Positions 7,964-17,905 of a stretch of DNA of 40,277 nt are shown one piece after another. Origin of the DNA: Cuspidothrix issatschenkoi CHARLIE-1. GTDB taxonomy: Bacteria > Cyanobacteriota > Cyanobacteriia > Cyanobacteriales > Nostocaceae. The notes beneath the pieces were generated by a model, which was given only the letters and a program-made list of their open reading frames with translations, did not search any database and had not been told where the DNA came from. The translations under genes were made by a program, and so were the position numbers. The stretch is taken from positions 1-40,277 of the forward strand of contig NZ_PGEM01000143.1 in the NCBI RefSeq assembly GCF_002934005.1, given 5' to 3'. Position 1 is the stretch's first letter. The number at the start of each line of letters is the position of its first letter.

Positions 7964-8929
7964 ATGACTAATGTTATTGACACAGAACTAGATAAACCAA
8001 TAGATAAAGTAGAATTTAAGCCAGTTATTCTGGATTTTATCTTGTTATTTATAGCAGTATTACTTGTATCTTTAGATCCTATATTAACAAGATTAAGTGA
8101 AAATGAATTAGGTCCTAACGCTACGGTGTTTAATCGTGAATTAATAGCTGCGGGTATATTCTTATTTTGGCAAGGAGTACTGTTTATCTGGCAGAGCCAA
8201 TCTAATGATTTGCCATCATCTCAAGAGTCAAAACCCATTACTTTGGGGACTTTACTGATTTTTCTGGCGGTGGTAATTTGTGGGGAAGCCTGTTTAGTGA
8301 CTTGGGCTTTATCCTTAACTCAAACTAGCGTCGCTAATTCTAATCTTTTGCATAATTTACCATCGGTTTTTGCTGTGTTGGGAGGGTGGTTATTCCTAGG
8401 ACAAAAATTTGATAAGACCTTTATTATGGGGATGGTAATTGCTGTCGGTGGCGCAATATCCATTGGGATTCAAGATTTACAAGTTTCTCCTGATCACTTG
8501 ATAGGTGATGCTTGGGCTTTATTTTCGGCTATTGTCTATGCTGGGTATTTTTTAACTATAGAAAAACTGCGATCGCAATTTTCATCTCTGACTATTTCTC
8601 TATGGTATTGTATCCTTTCTAGTCTCATTCTCTTACCCTTTGTCTTAGTTTTTGAAGATCAACTTTTCCCCAGCTCTATTTTTGGCTGGGTCAATATCTT
8701 ATCTTTAAGTCTTCTCTGTCAAGTTATTGCTTCCATCATTTTTATCTATCAACTAAAACAATTTTCTTCTGGTTTTGTTTCCCTGTTCATGTTATTACAA
8801 CCAATTATTACGGCGGTATTAGCATGGATAGTGTTCCAAGAAAATTTAAGTTTCCTCAATTGGATTGCTTTTTTCGTTGTTTTAGTGGGTATCTACTTTG
8901 CTCAATCTGGTGAAGGGGTCAAACATTAA
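7964..8929 (+). CDS. EamA/DMT superfamily membrane transporter
   Basis: The 321-residue product is very hydrophobic, with about ten predicted membrane segments arranged as two EamA halves. Half one includes LDFILLFIAVLLVSLDPIL and TLLIFLAVVICGEACLVTWA; half two begins near GDAWALFSAIVYAGYFLTIE. The end of half one, NLPSVFAVLGGWLFLGQKF, and of half two, QPIITAVLAWIVFQENLSF, carry the typical drug/metabolite exporter pattern. Members usually export amino acids, purines or other small metabolites. Divergent pairing with the amidinotransferase suggests, but does not prove, a shared substrate. A MITE-like repeat follows shortly after its stop codon. Confidence 0.9.
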   Translation: MTNVIDTELDKPIDKVEFKPVILDFILLFIAVLLVSLDPILTRLSENELGPNATVFNRELIAAGIFLFWQGVLFIWQSQSNDLPSSQESKPITLGTLLIFLAVVICGEACLVTWALSLTQTSVANSNLLHNLPSVFAVLGGWLFLGQKFDKTFIMGMVIAVGGAISIGIQDLQVSPDHLIGDAWALFSAIVYAGYFLTIEKLRSQFSSLTISLWYCILSSLILLPFVLVFEDQLFPSSIFGWVNILSLSLLCQVIASIIFIYQLKQFSSGFVSLFMLLQPIITAVLAWIVFQENLSFLNWIAFFVVLVGIYFAQSGEGVKH

Positions 8930-8960
8930 TTAGTATGCAACTATAGCACTCCTTGATCAG

Positions 8961-9095
8961 GATATAGCAGGAGGCAGGAGGGAAAGCCTTATCATTCCTG
9001 TATGATTTTTAACTTTCAGCACTTCGACTATGGCTACACCACGCAGGCTATCGCTTGGTAACCGTTTGTATCTCATTCAACTGCATACCGCTACA
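8961..9095. repeat. Dispersed MITE-like repeat, copy A
   Basis: The sequence starts GATATAGCAGGAGGCAGGAG and ends ATTCAACTGCATACCGCTAC. A sister copy lies at 30133-30226. The ends are weakly inverted (ATATAGC near one end, GCTAT in copy B at the other). Relative to copy B, copy A carries about 45 extra bases in the middle, around CTTCGACTATGGCTACACC and GGCTATCGCT, which look like another common cyanobacterial repeat inserted in it. Confidence 0.65.
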
Positions 9096-9209
9096 TCCCC
9101 GACTTCTGAGATGAATTTATAATTATATCTAAGATATTTTTGTCTAAATAATATTGAAAATATCAATAACTTATCCGCTCACATCAGAATTTAGAGTTAT
9201 TATTTAAAG

Positions 9210-9249
9210 AGTTCGGTTATCACTCTGATCATATCTATAAAACCGAACT
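9210..9249. promoter_or_regulatory. Inverted repeat upstream of hsp20
   Basis: AGTTCGGTT at 9210-9218 and AACCGAACT at 9241-9249 are perfect 9-base arms separated by 22 bases, about 175 bases before the hsp20 start. It could be a regulator site or a transcript hairpin. It does not match the CIRCE element (TTAGCACTC-N9-GAGTGCTAA). Function not known. Confidence 0.35.
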
Positions 9250-9422
9250 GTAACTAATTTGTTTTCTAGTGTTATTATGTAGTTGGGAAGCTAAAGATTA
9301 AGCTTTGTGGAAGTTAAAAGTTAGTAGCTTTACCAGTAGTGTTATTGTTTACCAAGTTAGAAGCTTAAGATTCAGTCTTACCAAATCAAAAAGTCCAATC
9401 GTGAATTTTTGAGGAGATAGCT

Positions 9423-9890
9423 ATGACACTTGTACGTTGGGATCCGTTCCGGGAAATCGAACGCTGGGACCCATTCCCTGAAATGGGCATTTTACAGCGG
9501 CAAATGAATCGTTTATTTGAACAATTATTACCAACTGATGGAGGTGAAAGATTACCATTAACTTTCATTCCTGCGGCGGAAATTGTAGAAACTGATAATG
9601 ATTTGAAGTTAAAAATAGAAATACCTGGTTTGGATGCAAAAGACCTTGATGTGGAAGTCACTCCTGAATCAGTTTCTATTAGCGGTGAACGGAAGTCAGA
9701 AACGAAAACGGAAGCGGAAGGTATCACTCGTTCAGAATTTCGTTATGGTAAGTTTCAACGGGTTATCGCCTTGCCTGCGGTCGTAGATAATGACAGAGTA
9801 GCAGCAGAATATAAGGATGGGATTCTCCATCTAACGATTCCTAAAGCTGAATCAGAAAAACATAAAGCTGTGAAGGTTAATCTCGGTTAG
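9423..9890 (+). CDS. Small heat-shock protein, Hsp20/alpha-crystallin family
   Basis: This 155-residue ATP-independent chaperone holds unfolding proteins in a refoldable state. The N-terminal arm (MTLVRWDPFREIERWDPF) is typical of bacterial class A Hsp20. The alpha-crystallin domain spans about residues 45-140, from PAAEIVETDNDLKLKIEIPG to VAAEYKDGILHLTIPKAE, with the conserved A..KDGIL.LTIPK motif. A strong ribosome site, GAGGAG at 9411-9416, precedes the ATG by 6 bases and fixes the start. A terminator follows directly, so the gene is monocistronic. Heat induction is expected from the family. The inverted repeat upstream is the only visible candidate control site. Confidence 0.96.
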   Translation: MTLVRWDPFREIERWDPFPEMGILQRQMNRLFEQLLPTDGGERLPLTFIPAAEIVETDNDLKLKIEIPGLDAKDLDVEVTPESVSISGERKSETKTEAEGITRSEFRYGKFQRVIALPAVVDNDRVAAEYKDGILHLTIPKAESEKHKAVKVNLG

Positions 9891-9914
9891 TGACTTTTTG
9901 CTAGGCTAAATTAA

Positions 9915-9957
9915 GAAGGATGGAGGGAGATAAAATCCTTTCATCCTTCGGTTTTTT
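9915..9957 (+). terminator. Rho-independent terminator of hsp20
   Basis: GAAGGATG at 9915-9922 pairs with CATCCTTC at 9942-9949, followed by GGTTTTTT. It starts 25 bases after the hsp20 stop codon. Confidence 0.8.
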
Positions 9958-10332
9958 GCTAAAAAATAGCCGTAAATTATAACTGATGGTGGGTGGCAGC
10001 TTTTCTATTCCTTCACTCTTGCCACTCAACAGGTGTGCCAGAAAATATATTTATAATTATATAATTAATTCTCAGGATAGATGGCAAAAATTACTTTGTT
10101 GTTTAGCAGTTATAAATGCAACAAAGTTCTTCTCTATTCCTGTTCCTACTTTCATGTCAGGAATGAGCAAATATATCTCAGTCATTGTTAATATATCGGA
10201 AATATGAGTTTGTGTTCTTGGCTTGGATAGGATTTTCTATTTTTTGGGAAACTTCTCCAGAAACACATACTGATACAGTTTCATTGGCTTGAATAGCTAT
10301 ATAAAGAGGATTGAGATTGGTAATTATTAATT
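9958..10332. other. Intergenic region without a convincing gene
   Basis: An open stretch of 73 codons at 9986-10207 has low-complexity, unlikely protein content and no ribosome site, and I do not accept it as a gene. The segment probably contains the promoter of the zinc-ribbon gene at 10333. Nothing else was recognised. Confidence 0.5.
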
Positions 10333-10578
10333 ATGGCAACCAAAGTAATTGATGTTAGAGAATATACTGTCAGAGCGCACAAAAGACTGATTCATACGCG
10401 AGTTTTTCACTTTGTTTGTAAAGAATGTAATCAGGCGACAAAGCGGGAAACTTTCGGAACTCGTCCTTTATATTGTGAAAGTTGTCGTCCGCCCCAACCT
10501 CCTAAAAAATCACTTCAGGTATCTGAACCAAGCAAACCTCGTCCCATGACTTACACCAGCGATACAGATTTAGTTTGA
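10333..10578 (+). CDS. Small zinc-ribbon-like protein
   Basis: The 81-residue protein has two CxxC knuckles, Cys29/Cys32 (FVCKECNQ) and Cys48/Cys51 (LYCESCRP), spaced 15 residues apart as in a small zinc ribbon. The tail is rich in Pro, Lys and Ser. The N-terminal part ([20 protein letters not shown]) is basic and could bind nucleic acid. I recognise no named family. The next gene starts 10 bases after its stop, so the two are probably one operon and may work together; such zinc ribbons often act in nucleic-acid or protein-binding complexes. Function is not assigned. Confidence 0.75.
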   Translation: MATKVIDVREYTVRAHKRLIHTRVFHFVCKECNQATKRETFGTRPLYCESCRPPQPPKKSLQVSEPSKPRPMTYTSDTDLV

Positions 10579-10588
10579 GTGAATTACT

Positions 10589-11557
10589 ATGAATTCTCCA
10601 GGACAATTACAAGCACCACCTGATGTATTTATCAACCCTTTGTTGGAATTGCGAGATTACTATGGGAGTCTGACGCAAAAGTACCAACGTTTATTCATAG
10701 AGGCGCGATCGCAATTAGATCATGTAGAATCTTTATTGTCTACCTGGTCCTATGGTGGTGATAGCGAAGCGATGGAAGTTGTGAAGGAAGATTCACTATT
10801 GCTGCTGTCTTCTCAACGGACTTCTGCGGTAGAGTGTTTCCAATCTCCAGAGTCAGAAATTCCCAAATCAGAGTCTTTAAAAACAGATTCTTCCCTTGCT
10901 CAAGTTGAAGAGTCAAACCATTTTTCTTTGGAACGTCGTCACTATATTGGTAAAGGTGAAGATGTTCCCATGCTTCCCCATTATGAAAATATGACTCGCA
11001 TGGAAGCATTGAAAAAGCTATTGCGAGAATATGTGGGTACTGTCTGTCACATAGATTTTATCGTGCGATCGCTCTATGGTGATTTAGAGTCTACGATCTT
11101 TAAAGTTGTTAAAGGTAGAGTCCAATCATCTCTAACTCAAGGACGGGAAAGTGGTTATTGGTCAGCAATTCCCAATGAACCGGGTTGTTATACCCTAGAG
11201 TTAAGTTCACTTGCTCCTATTCATAGTAGGGGAATATCTAGGGGAATGAAACCCAGCAAACCTAACAAACATTTCGTCAGACCCCAGACGAAATTATTGC
11301 CAATGTTACCAGAATTTGAGGGTCAATTTTTAATTGATGCTCTAACCTTATTTTTAGAACAAAATCCAGGACGAGTTTTCAATGTTAATGAAATAGTCTA
11401 CGGCATTTATGGAAATCTCGATCCAGAGGAAGTTAGAGAGGTGAAAAATAAGGTTCTCAATGAACTATCTAGGGGTCATCGCACAGGCCGATTTGTCAGA
11501 GTTCCTAATCAAATTGGTTTGTATACTTGGGATCTGAATATGATCGCCAAGAAATGA
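10589..11557 (+). CDS. Protein with two copies of an 80-residue repeat domain
   Basis: The 322-residue protein contains an internal duplication: residues about 126-206 and 237-316 align along their length. Shared landmarks are LP..E, an ALxxxL helix, a (D/N)xIVxxxYGxL motif (DFIVRSLYGDL and NEIVYGIYGNL), VKxxV, G(R/H)..GxW/F, and a final VPN/IPN..G.YT.(D/E)L. The helix-helix-strand pattern with a closing hairpin suggests a winged-helix-like fold, but that is inference. The N-terminal 55 residues look helical (YYGSLTQKYQRLFIEARSQL), and the middle linker is Ser/Glu-rich. It follows the zinc-ribbon gene by 10 bases, so they are likely co-transcribed. A hairpin terminator lies 11 bases downstream. 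No function is known to me. Confidence 0.82.
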   Translation: MNSPGQLQAPPDVFINPLLELRDYYGSLTQKYQRLFIEARSQLDHVESLLSTWSYGGDSEAMEVVKEDSLLLLSSQRTSAVECFQSPESEIPKSESLKTDSSLAQVEESNHFSLERRHYIGKGEDVPMLPHYENMTRMEALKKLLREYVGTVCHIDFIVRSLYGDLESTIFKVVKGRVQSSLTQGRESGYWSAIPNEPGCYTLELSSLAPIHSRGISRGMKPSKPNKHFVRPQTKLLPMLPEFEGQFLIDALTLFLEQNPGRVFNVNEIVYGIYGNLDPEEVREVKNKVLNELSRGHRTGRFVRVPNQIGLYTWDLNMIAKK

Positions 11558-11568
11558 GCCAAAAAAAT

Positions 11569-11600
11569 AGATACCGGACTTCTTCAAAAATCCGGTATCT
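11569..11600. terminator. Bidirectional terminator between 11557 gene and tRNA-Ser
   Basis: AGATACCGGA at 11569-11578 pairs perfectly with TCCGGTATCT at 11591-11600 over a 12-base loop. On the minus strand it is followed by ATTTTTTT, a strong terminator for tRNA-Ser; on the plus strand by ACTCTTTTC, weaker, for the duplicated-repeat gene. Confidence 0.8.
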
Positions 11601-11614
11601 ACTCTTTTCAAAAA

Positions 11615-11702
11615 CGGAGAGGGAGGGATTCGAACCCTCGAAGGGATATAATCCCTTAACAGATTAGCAATCTGCCGCTTTCGACCACTCAGCCACCTCT
11701 CC
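11615..11702 (-). tRNA. tRNA-Ser (anticodon GCU)
   Basis: Read on the minus strand, the 88-base molecule has a 7-base acceptor stem (GGAGAGG with CCTCTCC and discriminator G). The D-arm is GGCTGAGTGGTCGAAAGC, and the anticodon arm CAGATTGCTAATCTG has GCT as the anticodon, decoding AGC/AGU. A long variable arm (AAGGGATTATATCCCTT) and the T-arm GGGTTCGAATCCC follow. The long variable arm confirms class II serine. CCA is not encoded. Confidence 0.97.
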
Positions 11703-11770
11703 AAGTTATGCAAAACGATAATAGCAAATGTTTTTGAGTTAGTCAATAGTTATTTTCTAAATAGTAGTTC

Positions 11771-11852
11771 AATGACCACTGACCAATGACCAATGACCAA
11801 TGACCAATGATCACTGACCAATGACCAATGATCACTGACCACTGACCACTGG
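11771..11852. repeat. Short tandem heptamer repeats (TGACCAA/TGACCAC type)
   Basis: About eleven heptamers of the form TGACCAA, TGACCAC or TGATCAC follow each other directly, just downstream of crtB. These are the short tandemly repeated sequences of heterocyst-forming cyanobacteria. They have no spacers, so they are not CRISPR. Confidence 0.9.
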
Positions 11853-11853
11853 A

Positions 11854-14230
<2,377 letters not shown>

Positions 14231-14808
14231 TTAAACCTACTATTCTTCAATATTTCTTAACTGTTTTGTCGTTCTCATTATACGTTGCAATCCTTTACAT
14301 TTGGCGCATCGGCTGGTGATTGGTTAGGAAAAAATTCTCGAAATTTATCCGTGAGTCTCGAAGTTACGTTGTTTTTTTGCTTGTGGTTAGCACAAATATT
14401 TTTAATTGGCAAAATCTTTAGTGTAGTTTATGACTCCTAATCAATCAGTGTATTTTTTTGCTTAACATCTTGCTATCAATACAAAAATTAGCTTTTAATT
14501 ACGTATTTATACTGATTTTTTTTACTAATTCCAGTAAACTAAATCGCTAAAAAAATCTCTATTCATAAGCAATAATAATTGAAATATTGGTAATACTCAA
14601 AATTAGATTTAAAAGTTTTATTTACTTTGATTTATTTAAATCTCCATTTCGGTATATGATGATCCCACGCAGTTTCGTAATGATAAAATATCAAATATCA
14701 TCAAGAGCATATAATTTAAAAAAACTTGCTCCTTGTTCGATAAAACTCTTTCTTATTCAACCTAGGGATTATTTCTTTAGGTGCATCTACTCAGAGAATA
14801 ACTAAACT
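14231..14808. other. Divergent intergenic region between crtP and rlpA
   Basis: The region is AT-rich and likely carries the crtP-crtB promoter (left) and the rlpA promoter (right). A 72-codon open stretch at 14587-14805 ends just before rlpA, but its composition is typical of AT-rich noncoding DNA and it lacks a ribosome site. No RNA gene or repeat was recognised. Confidence 0.5.
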
Positions 14809-16038
14809 ATGATATCAATAGTCATGCTAGGGGTGGCATCCTTAATGGATGGTACTTTGATGTTGACCAGAAATTTACCAACAGGTGTAATAGCCAAAGT
14901 ATCTCCAACACAATTTACAAACAATTTAGAGAAGACCCAAGCTGAATTTTTTAGTATTGCTAAAGCATACAAACGGATTTGGTCAAAAAACTTAGTCTTA
15001 ACAAATTTGTTTCCATTCAATGGAAAAAGTAGAGAATTAGCATCAGCAGTAAATACTGTTAACAGTTCAATTTCAACAACATTGACGGCAAAAGAAACAG
15101 AATTGTGTGCCTATGTGCCAGAAAATATAGCGGCACAGTCTCAATTGCAAAATGCTACTCACTCTCTACCAGCCCCTGTGAGTCAAATAAGTTTTCCCAA
15201 AATCAATATCTCACCGGCTAACGTTGTGCGATCGCTCGAAAGTTTCTTTAAGGCCATAAATAATCCTCTTGAGCAAAATAGCAGCCATGATTACGCACCT
15301 GTATTAATTGTCAGACGTAATTACTACAATTATGAAGTATGGGTCAATAATAGCTTTGTTGCCCGACTACCTGATCAAATTACTGCTAATTTTTTAAAAG
15401 AGCGTTTACAACAATTAGTTAGTTCACCAACTATACAACCGACTCAATTACAACCCGGACTAGTTGATAATACTCCTTCTCTAATGGTCGGCAATCGCTT
15501 ACTATTTGCCATTAATCGCCAACTTTCTAATCAACTTGGTAGCAATGGTCATACTCTCGCTATACAATGGATAAATAACTTACGCATAGCCCTCCATGCA
15601 GAACCTCTAACCTTAGTACAAGGACAAATAGAGATATATGGATTAGAATCCTCAACCACAAAACTATCTGGTCTTGCTTCTTGGTATGGTGGCTATTTTC
15701 ATGGTCGTTTAACAGCTAACGGAGAGATATACAATCAAGATGATTTTACCGTTGCCCATCGTTCCTTACCTTTCAATACCTACTTAAAAGTTACAAATAC
15801 CAAAAATGGTAAATCTGTAATTGTGCGGGTTAATGATCGCGGTCCCTATATCTCCCCCAGAAGTTTAGATTTATCACGCACAGCAGCGCGTTGTCTTGGT
15901 AGCGAACACACTGGAGTTGTACCTTATCAAGCTGTAGTTTTACAACAAAATGCCCCACAAATGACCTTAAACCCATCTCCAGTAAAAACTCAAGAAATGG
16001 CTAATGCTAAAAGTGAGTTATTAGTTTCTAAATTTTAA
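14809..16038 (+). CDS. RlpA-like septal-ring lytic transglycosylase (DPBB domain)
   Basis: RlpA proteins cut glycan strands lacking stem peptides in peptidoglycan, often at division sites. The 409-residue product ends with a double-psi beta-barrel at about residues 287-380. GLASWYGGYFHGRLTANGE, FTVAHRSLPFNTYLKVTN, VIVRVNDRGPYISPRSLDLS and AARCLG carry the conserved WYG, H..LPFGT-like, V.VNDRGP and R.LDLS motifs, including the catalytic Asp of NDRG. The preceding part is poorly conserved and Ser/Gln/Asn-rich. The N-terminus (MISIVMLGVASLMDGTLML) is only weakly like a signal peptide, so the true start may differ. A peptidoglycan-recycling gene (nagZ) lies downstream on the same strand but 480 bases away. 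Confidence 0.9.
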   Translation: MISIVMLGVASLMDGTLMLTRNLPTGVIAKVSPTQFTNNLEKTQAEFFSIAKAYKRIWSKNLVLTNLFPFNGKSRELASAVNTVNSSISTTLTAKETELCAYVPENIAAQSQLQNATHSLPAPVSQISFPKINISPANVVRSLESFFKAINNPLEQNSSHDYAPVLIVRRNYYNYEVWVNNSFVARLPDQITANFLKERLQQLVSSPTIQPTQLQPGLVDNTPSLMVGNRLLFAINRQLSNQLGSNGHTLAIQWINNLRIALHAEPLTLVQGQIEIYGLESSTTKLSGLASWYGGYFHGRLTANGEIYNQDDFTVAHRSLPFNTYLKVTNTKNGKSVIVRVNDRGPYISPRSLDLSRTAARCLGSEHTGVVPYQAVVLQQNAPQMTLNPSPVKTQEMANAKSELLVSKF

Positions 16039-16163
16039 GTACTTGGGCAAAATTAATTGCAGATTTGGGAAAACGATAGAAATCTCTGTATCTCTTGTCT
16101 TTCACCGTGGCGTAGCAACTGTCACTTTTCCTGAATATGCGATTTATCTTGTATAACTACTTA

Positions 16164-16192
16164 GCAGAGACGTTTCGCCGATACGTCTGTAC
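16164..16192. repeat. Imperfect hairpin repeat (GCAGAGACGT/ACGTCTGTAC)
   Basis: GCAGAGACGT at 16164-16173 pairs imperfectly with ACGTCTGTAC at 16183-16192. It is related to the perfect hairpin at 24970-24998 (GTAGAGACGT/ACGTCTCTAC), a widespread cyanobacterial repeat. No T-run follows. Confidence 0.6.
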
Positions 16193-16204
16193 AACAAGGA
16201 GGAA

Positions 16205-16512
16205 GAAATAAGAAAATCTTCCCCTATTTTTTAGGCTTATTTAGCCCCCTAAATCTCCCAAACCTGGGAGACTTTGAAATTCTTATTCTTCCCCCAGAAT
16301 TGGGGGCTAGGGGGCATTAAAACCCTATTAGGCAACTTGATTAGACTGTACACCGTAGCTTGCTAAGGGGAGACTACAGAGGGGCAGATTATGTGCATCT
16401 TCATAGAAAATTGGTATAAGATAATCAAAATACGTGAACAAAAGTAAAATCGCTCAACACCTCTTTACTCTTGCCTTGCTATAGCGACAATTTTTAATAC
16501 CAACTTACTTCA
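16205..16512. mobile_element. Second copy of the nested MITE pair, inner part inverted
   Basis: From about 16205 to 16417 the sequence is the reverse complement of the inner element at 6466-6690, sharing GGGGGCATTAAAACCC, GGCAACTTGATTAGAC and TACACCGTAGC, and ending GAAAATTGGTAT. From 16418 to 16512 it matches the outer element in the same orientation as at 6410-6762: AACAAAAGTAAAATCGC, TTTACTCTTGCC and GCGACAATTTTTAATACCAA, ending CAACTTACTT. The left end of the outer element is missing and the inner left end is ragged. The element ends 8 bases before the nagZ start, so it must contain or displace the nagZ promoter. Confidence 0.75.
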
Positions 16513-16519
16513 CCCAATT

Positions 16520-17605
16520 ATGTCAATATCTCCATCATTACAAAGCTTTGGTAATCATCTCATTTTGGGTATTTCTGGAACAACTTTAAACGATGATGAT
16601 AAACGAGCATTAAATGAATTAAAACCCGTGGGAGTGATCTTTTTTGGCAAAAACTTCCTCGATGGCCTACCCTATCAAATTTGGTTAGAACAATTTAAAA
16701 ATCTGATTTACGAAATTCGCCAATATACTGAACGTGATTTAATGTTTATTACATTAGATCATGAAGGAGGTCGGGTTGTGAGAACACCTTTACCAATTAC
16801 CCGTTTTCCTTACGCCCATTTATTAAAATCTCAAGCTTACGAAGTGGCAAAAGCCACTGGACAAGAATTAAAATCATTAGGAATTAATCTTTCTTGGGCC
16901 CCGGTTGCCGATATTTTCTCTAATCCCCAAAACCCGGTTATTGGTCCGCGATCTTTTGGAAATACACCAGAAATTGCTAGTCAATATGTGCGGGAATATT
17001 ACCGAGGATTAAGAGAAGAGGGAATTTTAGGTGCTGCTAAACACTTTCCTGGTCATGGAGATACTAGCACAGATTCCCATTTAGAATTACCCATATTAAA
17101 TTTAAGTCGAGAAGACTTGCAAAACCGGGAATTGATTCCTTTTCAAGCATTAATTGGGGAAAAAATTCCCTTAATTATGACAGCCCATATTTTATTTCCC
17201 CAAATTGATCCAAAAGTTCCTGCCACTTTATCTAAAACTATTTTAACTGATATTTTGCGTCAAGAATTAGGTTTTTCAGGGGTGATAGTTTCCGATGATT
17301 TAGACATGAAAGCCGTGTCAGAAATGTTTATGGAATCTGGGACAATTGCACGGGCTTTTCATGCTGGTTGTGATTTATTTATAGTTTCTCGCAATATCAA
17401 TTCTGGCAATTTAGAACGAACATATAAAATAGCTGAAGATTTTTATGCTAGTTTGAATAATGGTAGTTTAAATGCAGATGTAGTGGAAACTGCAAGGGAA
17501 AGAATCGAAAAGTTATTACAGATAACTCCTCAATATTCGGTTTCGACTCTTGAAAAGGAAACATTGGTAAAAAATGCCCAATTATCTATTAGTTGTGTTT
17601 TTTAG
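16520..17605 (+). CDS. nagZ: Beta-N-acetylhexosaminidase, glycoside hydrolase family 3 (NagZ type)
   Basis: NagZ removes N-acetylglucosamine from peptidoglycan fragments in the cytoplasm during wall recycling. The 361-residue one-domain protein has the GH3 landmarks: FITLDHEGGRVVRT near residue 80, the catalytic His loop AAKHFPGHGDTSTDSHLELP with the KH(F)PGHG.T..DSH signature specific to NagZ-type enzymes, and GVIVSDDLDMKAVSE with the Asp nucleophile (SDD). There is no signal peptide, fitting a cytoplasmic enzyme. The start is only 8 bases beyond a MITE end and no good ribosome site is visible, so expression may have been altered by the insertion. Confidence 0.94.
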   Translation: MSISPSLQSFGNHLILGISGTTLNDDDKRALNELKPVGVIFFGKNFLDGLPYQIWLEQFKNLIYEIRQYTERDLMFITLDHEGGRVVRTPLPITRFPYAHLLKSQAYEVAKATGQELKSLGINLSWAPVADIFSNPQNPVIGPRSFGNTPEIASQYVREYYRGLREEGILGAAKHFPGHGDTSTDSHLELPILNLSREDLQNRELIPFQALIGEKIPLIMTAHILFPQIDPKVPATLSKTILTDILRQELGFSGVIVSDDLDMKAVSEMFMESGTIARAFHAGCDLFIVSRNINSGNLERTYKIAEDFYASLNNGSLNADVVETARERIEKLLQITPQYSVSTLEKETLVKNAQLSISCVF

Positions 17606-17623
17606 CTAATTATTTTTTTCTCC

Positions 17624-17676
17624 AGGACTTTACGCAAAACAGAACGAAAATAGGGGTAATTCATAAATTACCCCTA
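17624..17676. mobile_element. Partial MITE of the AGGACTTAYGCA family
   Basis: The left end AGGACTTTACGCAAAAC matches the terminal repeat of the complete element at 38398-38489 (AGGACTTATGCAAAAC). It is followed by the same central palindrome TAGGGGTAATTCATAAATTA at 17651-17670, completed by CCCCTA to 17676. The right terminal repeat is not recognisable. No gene is present from here to 17905; that AT-rich stretch is probably the M16 gene promoter. Confidence 0.65.
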
Positions 17677-17905
17677 CGCAAATTCCTAAATTCGTCAGCA
17701 TGGATCTATTCTTTCTTTTATGTCTGATAGCATTAGATTAAATATTAACTTGATATTAAGCTATTAATACTACCCTTATTTTTTACCCATATAAGTTACA
17801 TTTTGTCAATATAATTTAGATGCGTTTCCCCTGGCTATAGCCCGCTATTATCAAAAAACTTTTTCAAGATTGTTATACTAATCCCAAATTGCAGATAGAA
17901 AAGAT

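Larger units (their letters stand above)
8930..9422. other. Intergenic region upstream of hsp20
   Basis: This gap holds a dispersed repeat (8961-9095), an inverted repeat (9210-9249) and the hsp20 leader. No gene was seen. The stretch from 9250 to 9410 is probably promoter and 5' untranslated region of hsp20; near 9290-9320 it contains AAGCTAAAGATTAAGCTTTG and GTTAGTAGC pieces that could fold. Confidence 0.5.

Noticed and set aside
9210-9249. CIRCE/HrcA operator upstream of hsp20
   Set aside because: The arms AGTTCGGTT/AACCGAACT and the 22-base spacer do not fit CIRCE (TTAGCACTC-N9-GAGTGCTAA).
9986-10207. 73-codon plus-strand open frame after hsp20
   Set aside because: It has no ribosome site, an unlikely residue mix and AT-rich noncoding character; it starts right after the hsp20 terminator.
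11771-11852. Possible CRISPR-like array near crtB
   Set aside because: The units are 7 bases and directly adjacent, with no spacers and no cas genes; these are heptamer tandem repeats.
14587-14805. 72-codon plus-strand open frame ahead of rlpA
   Set aside because: Its composition is Phe/Ile/Lys/Tyr-heavy, as expected from AT-rich noncoding DNA; there is no ribosome site and no recognisable motif.
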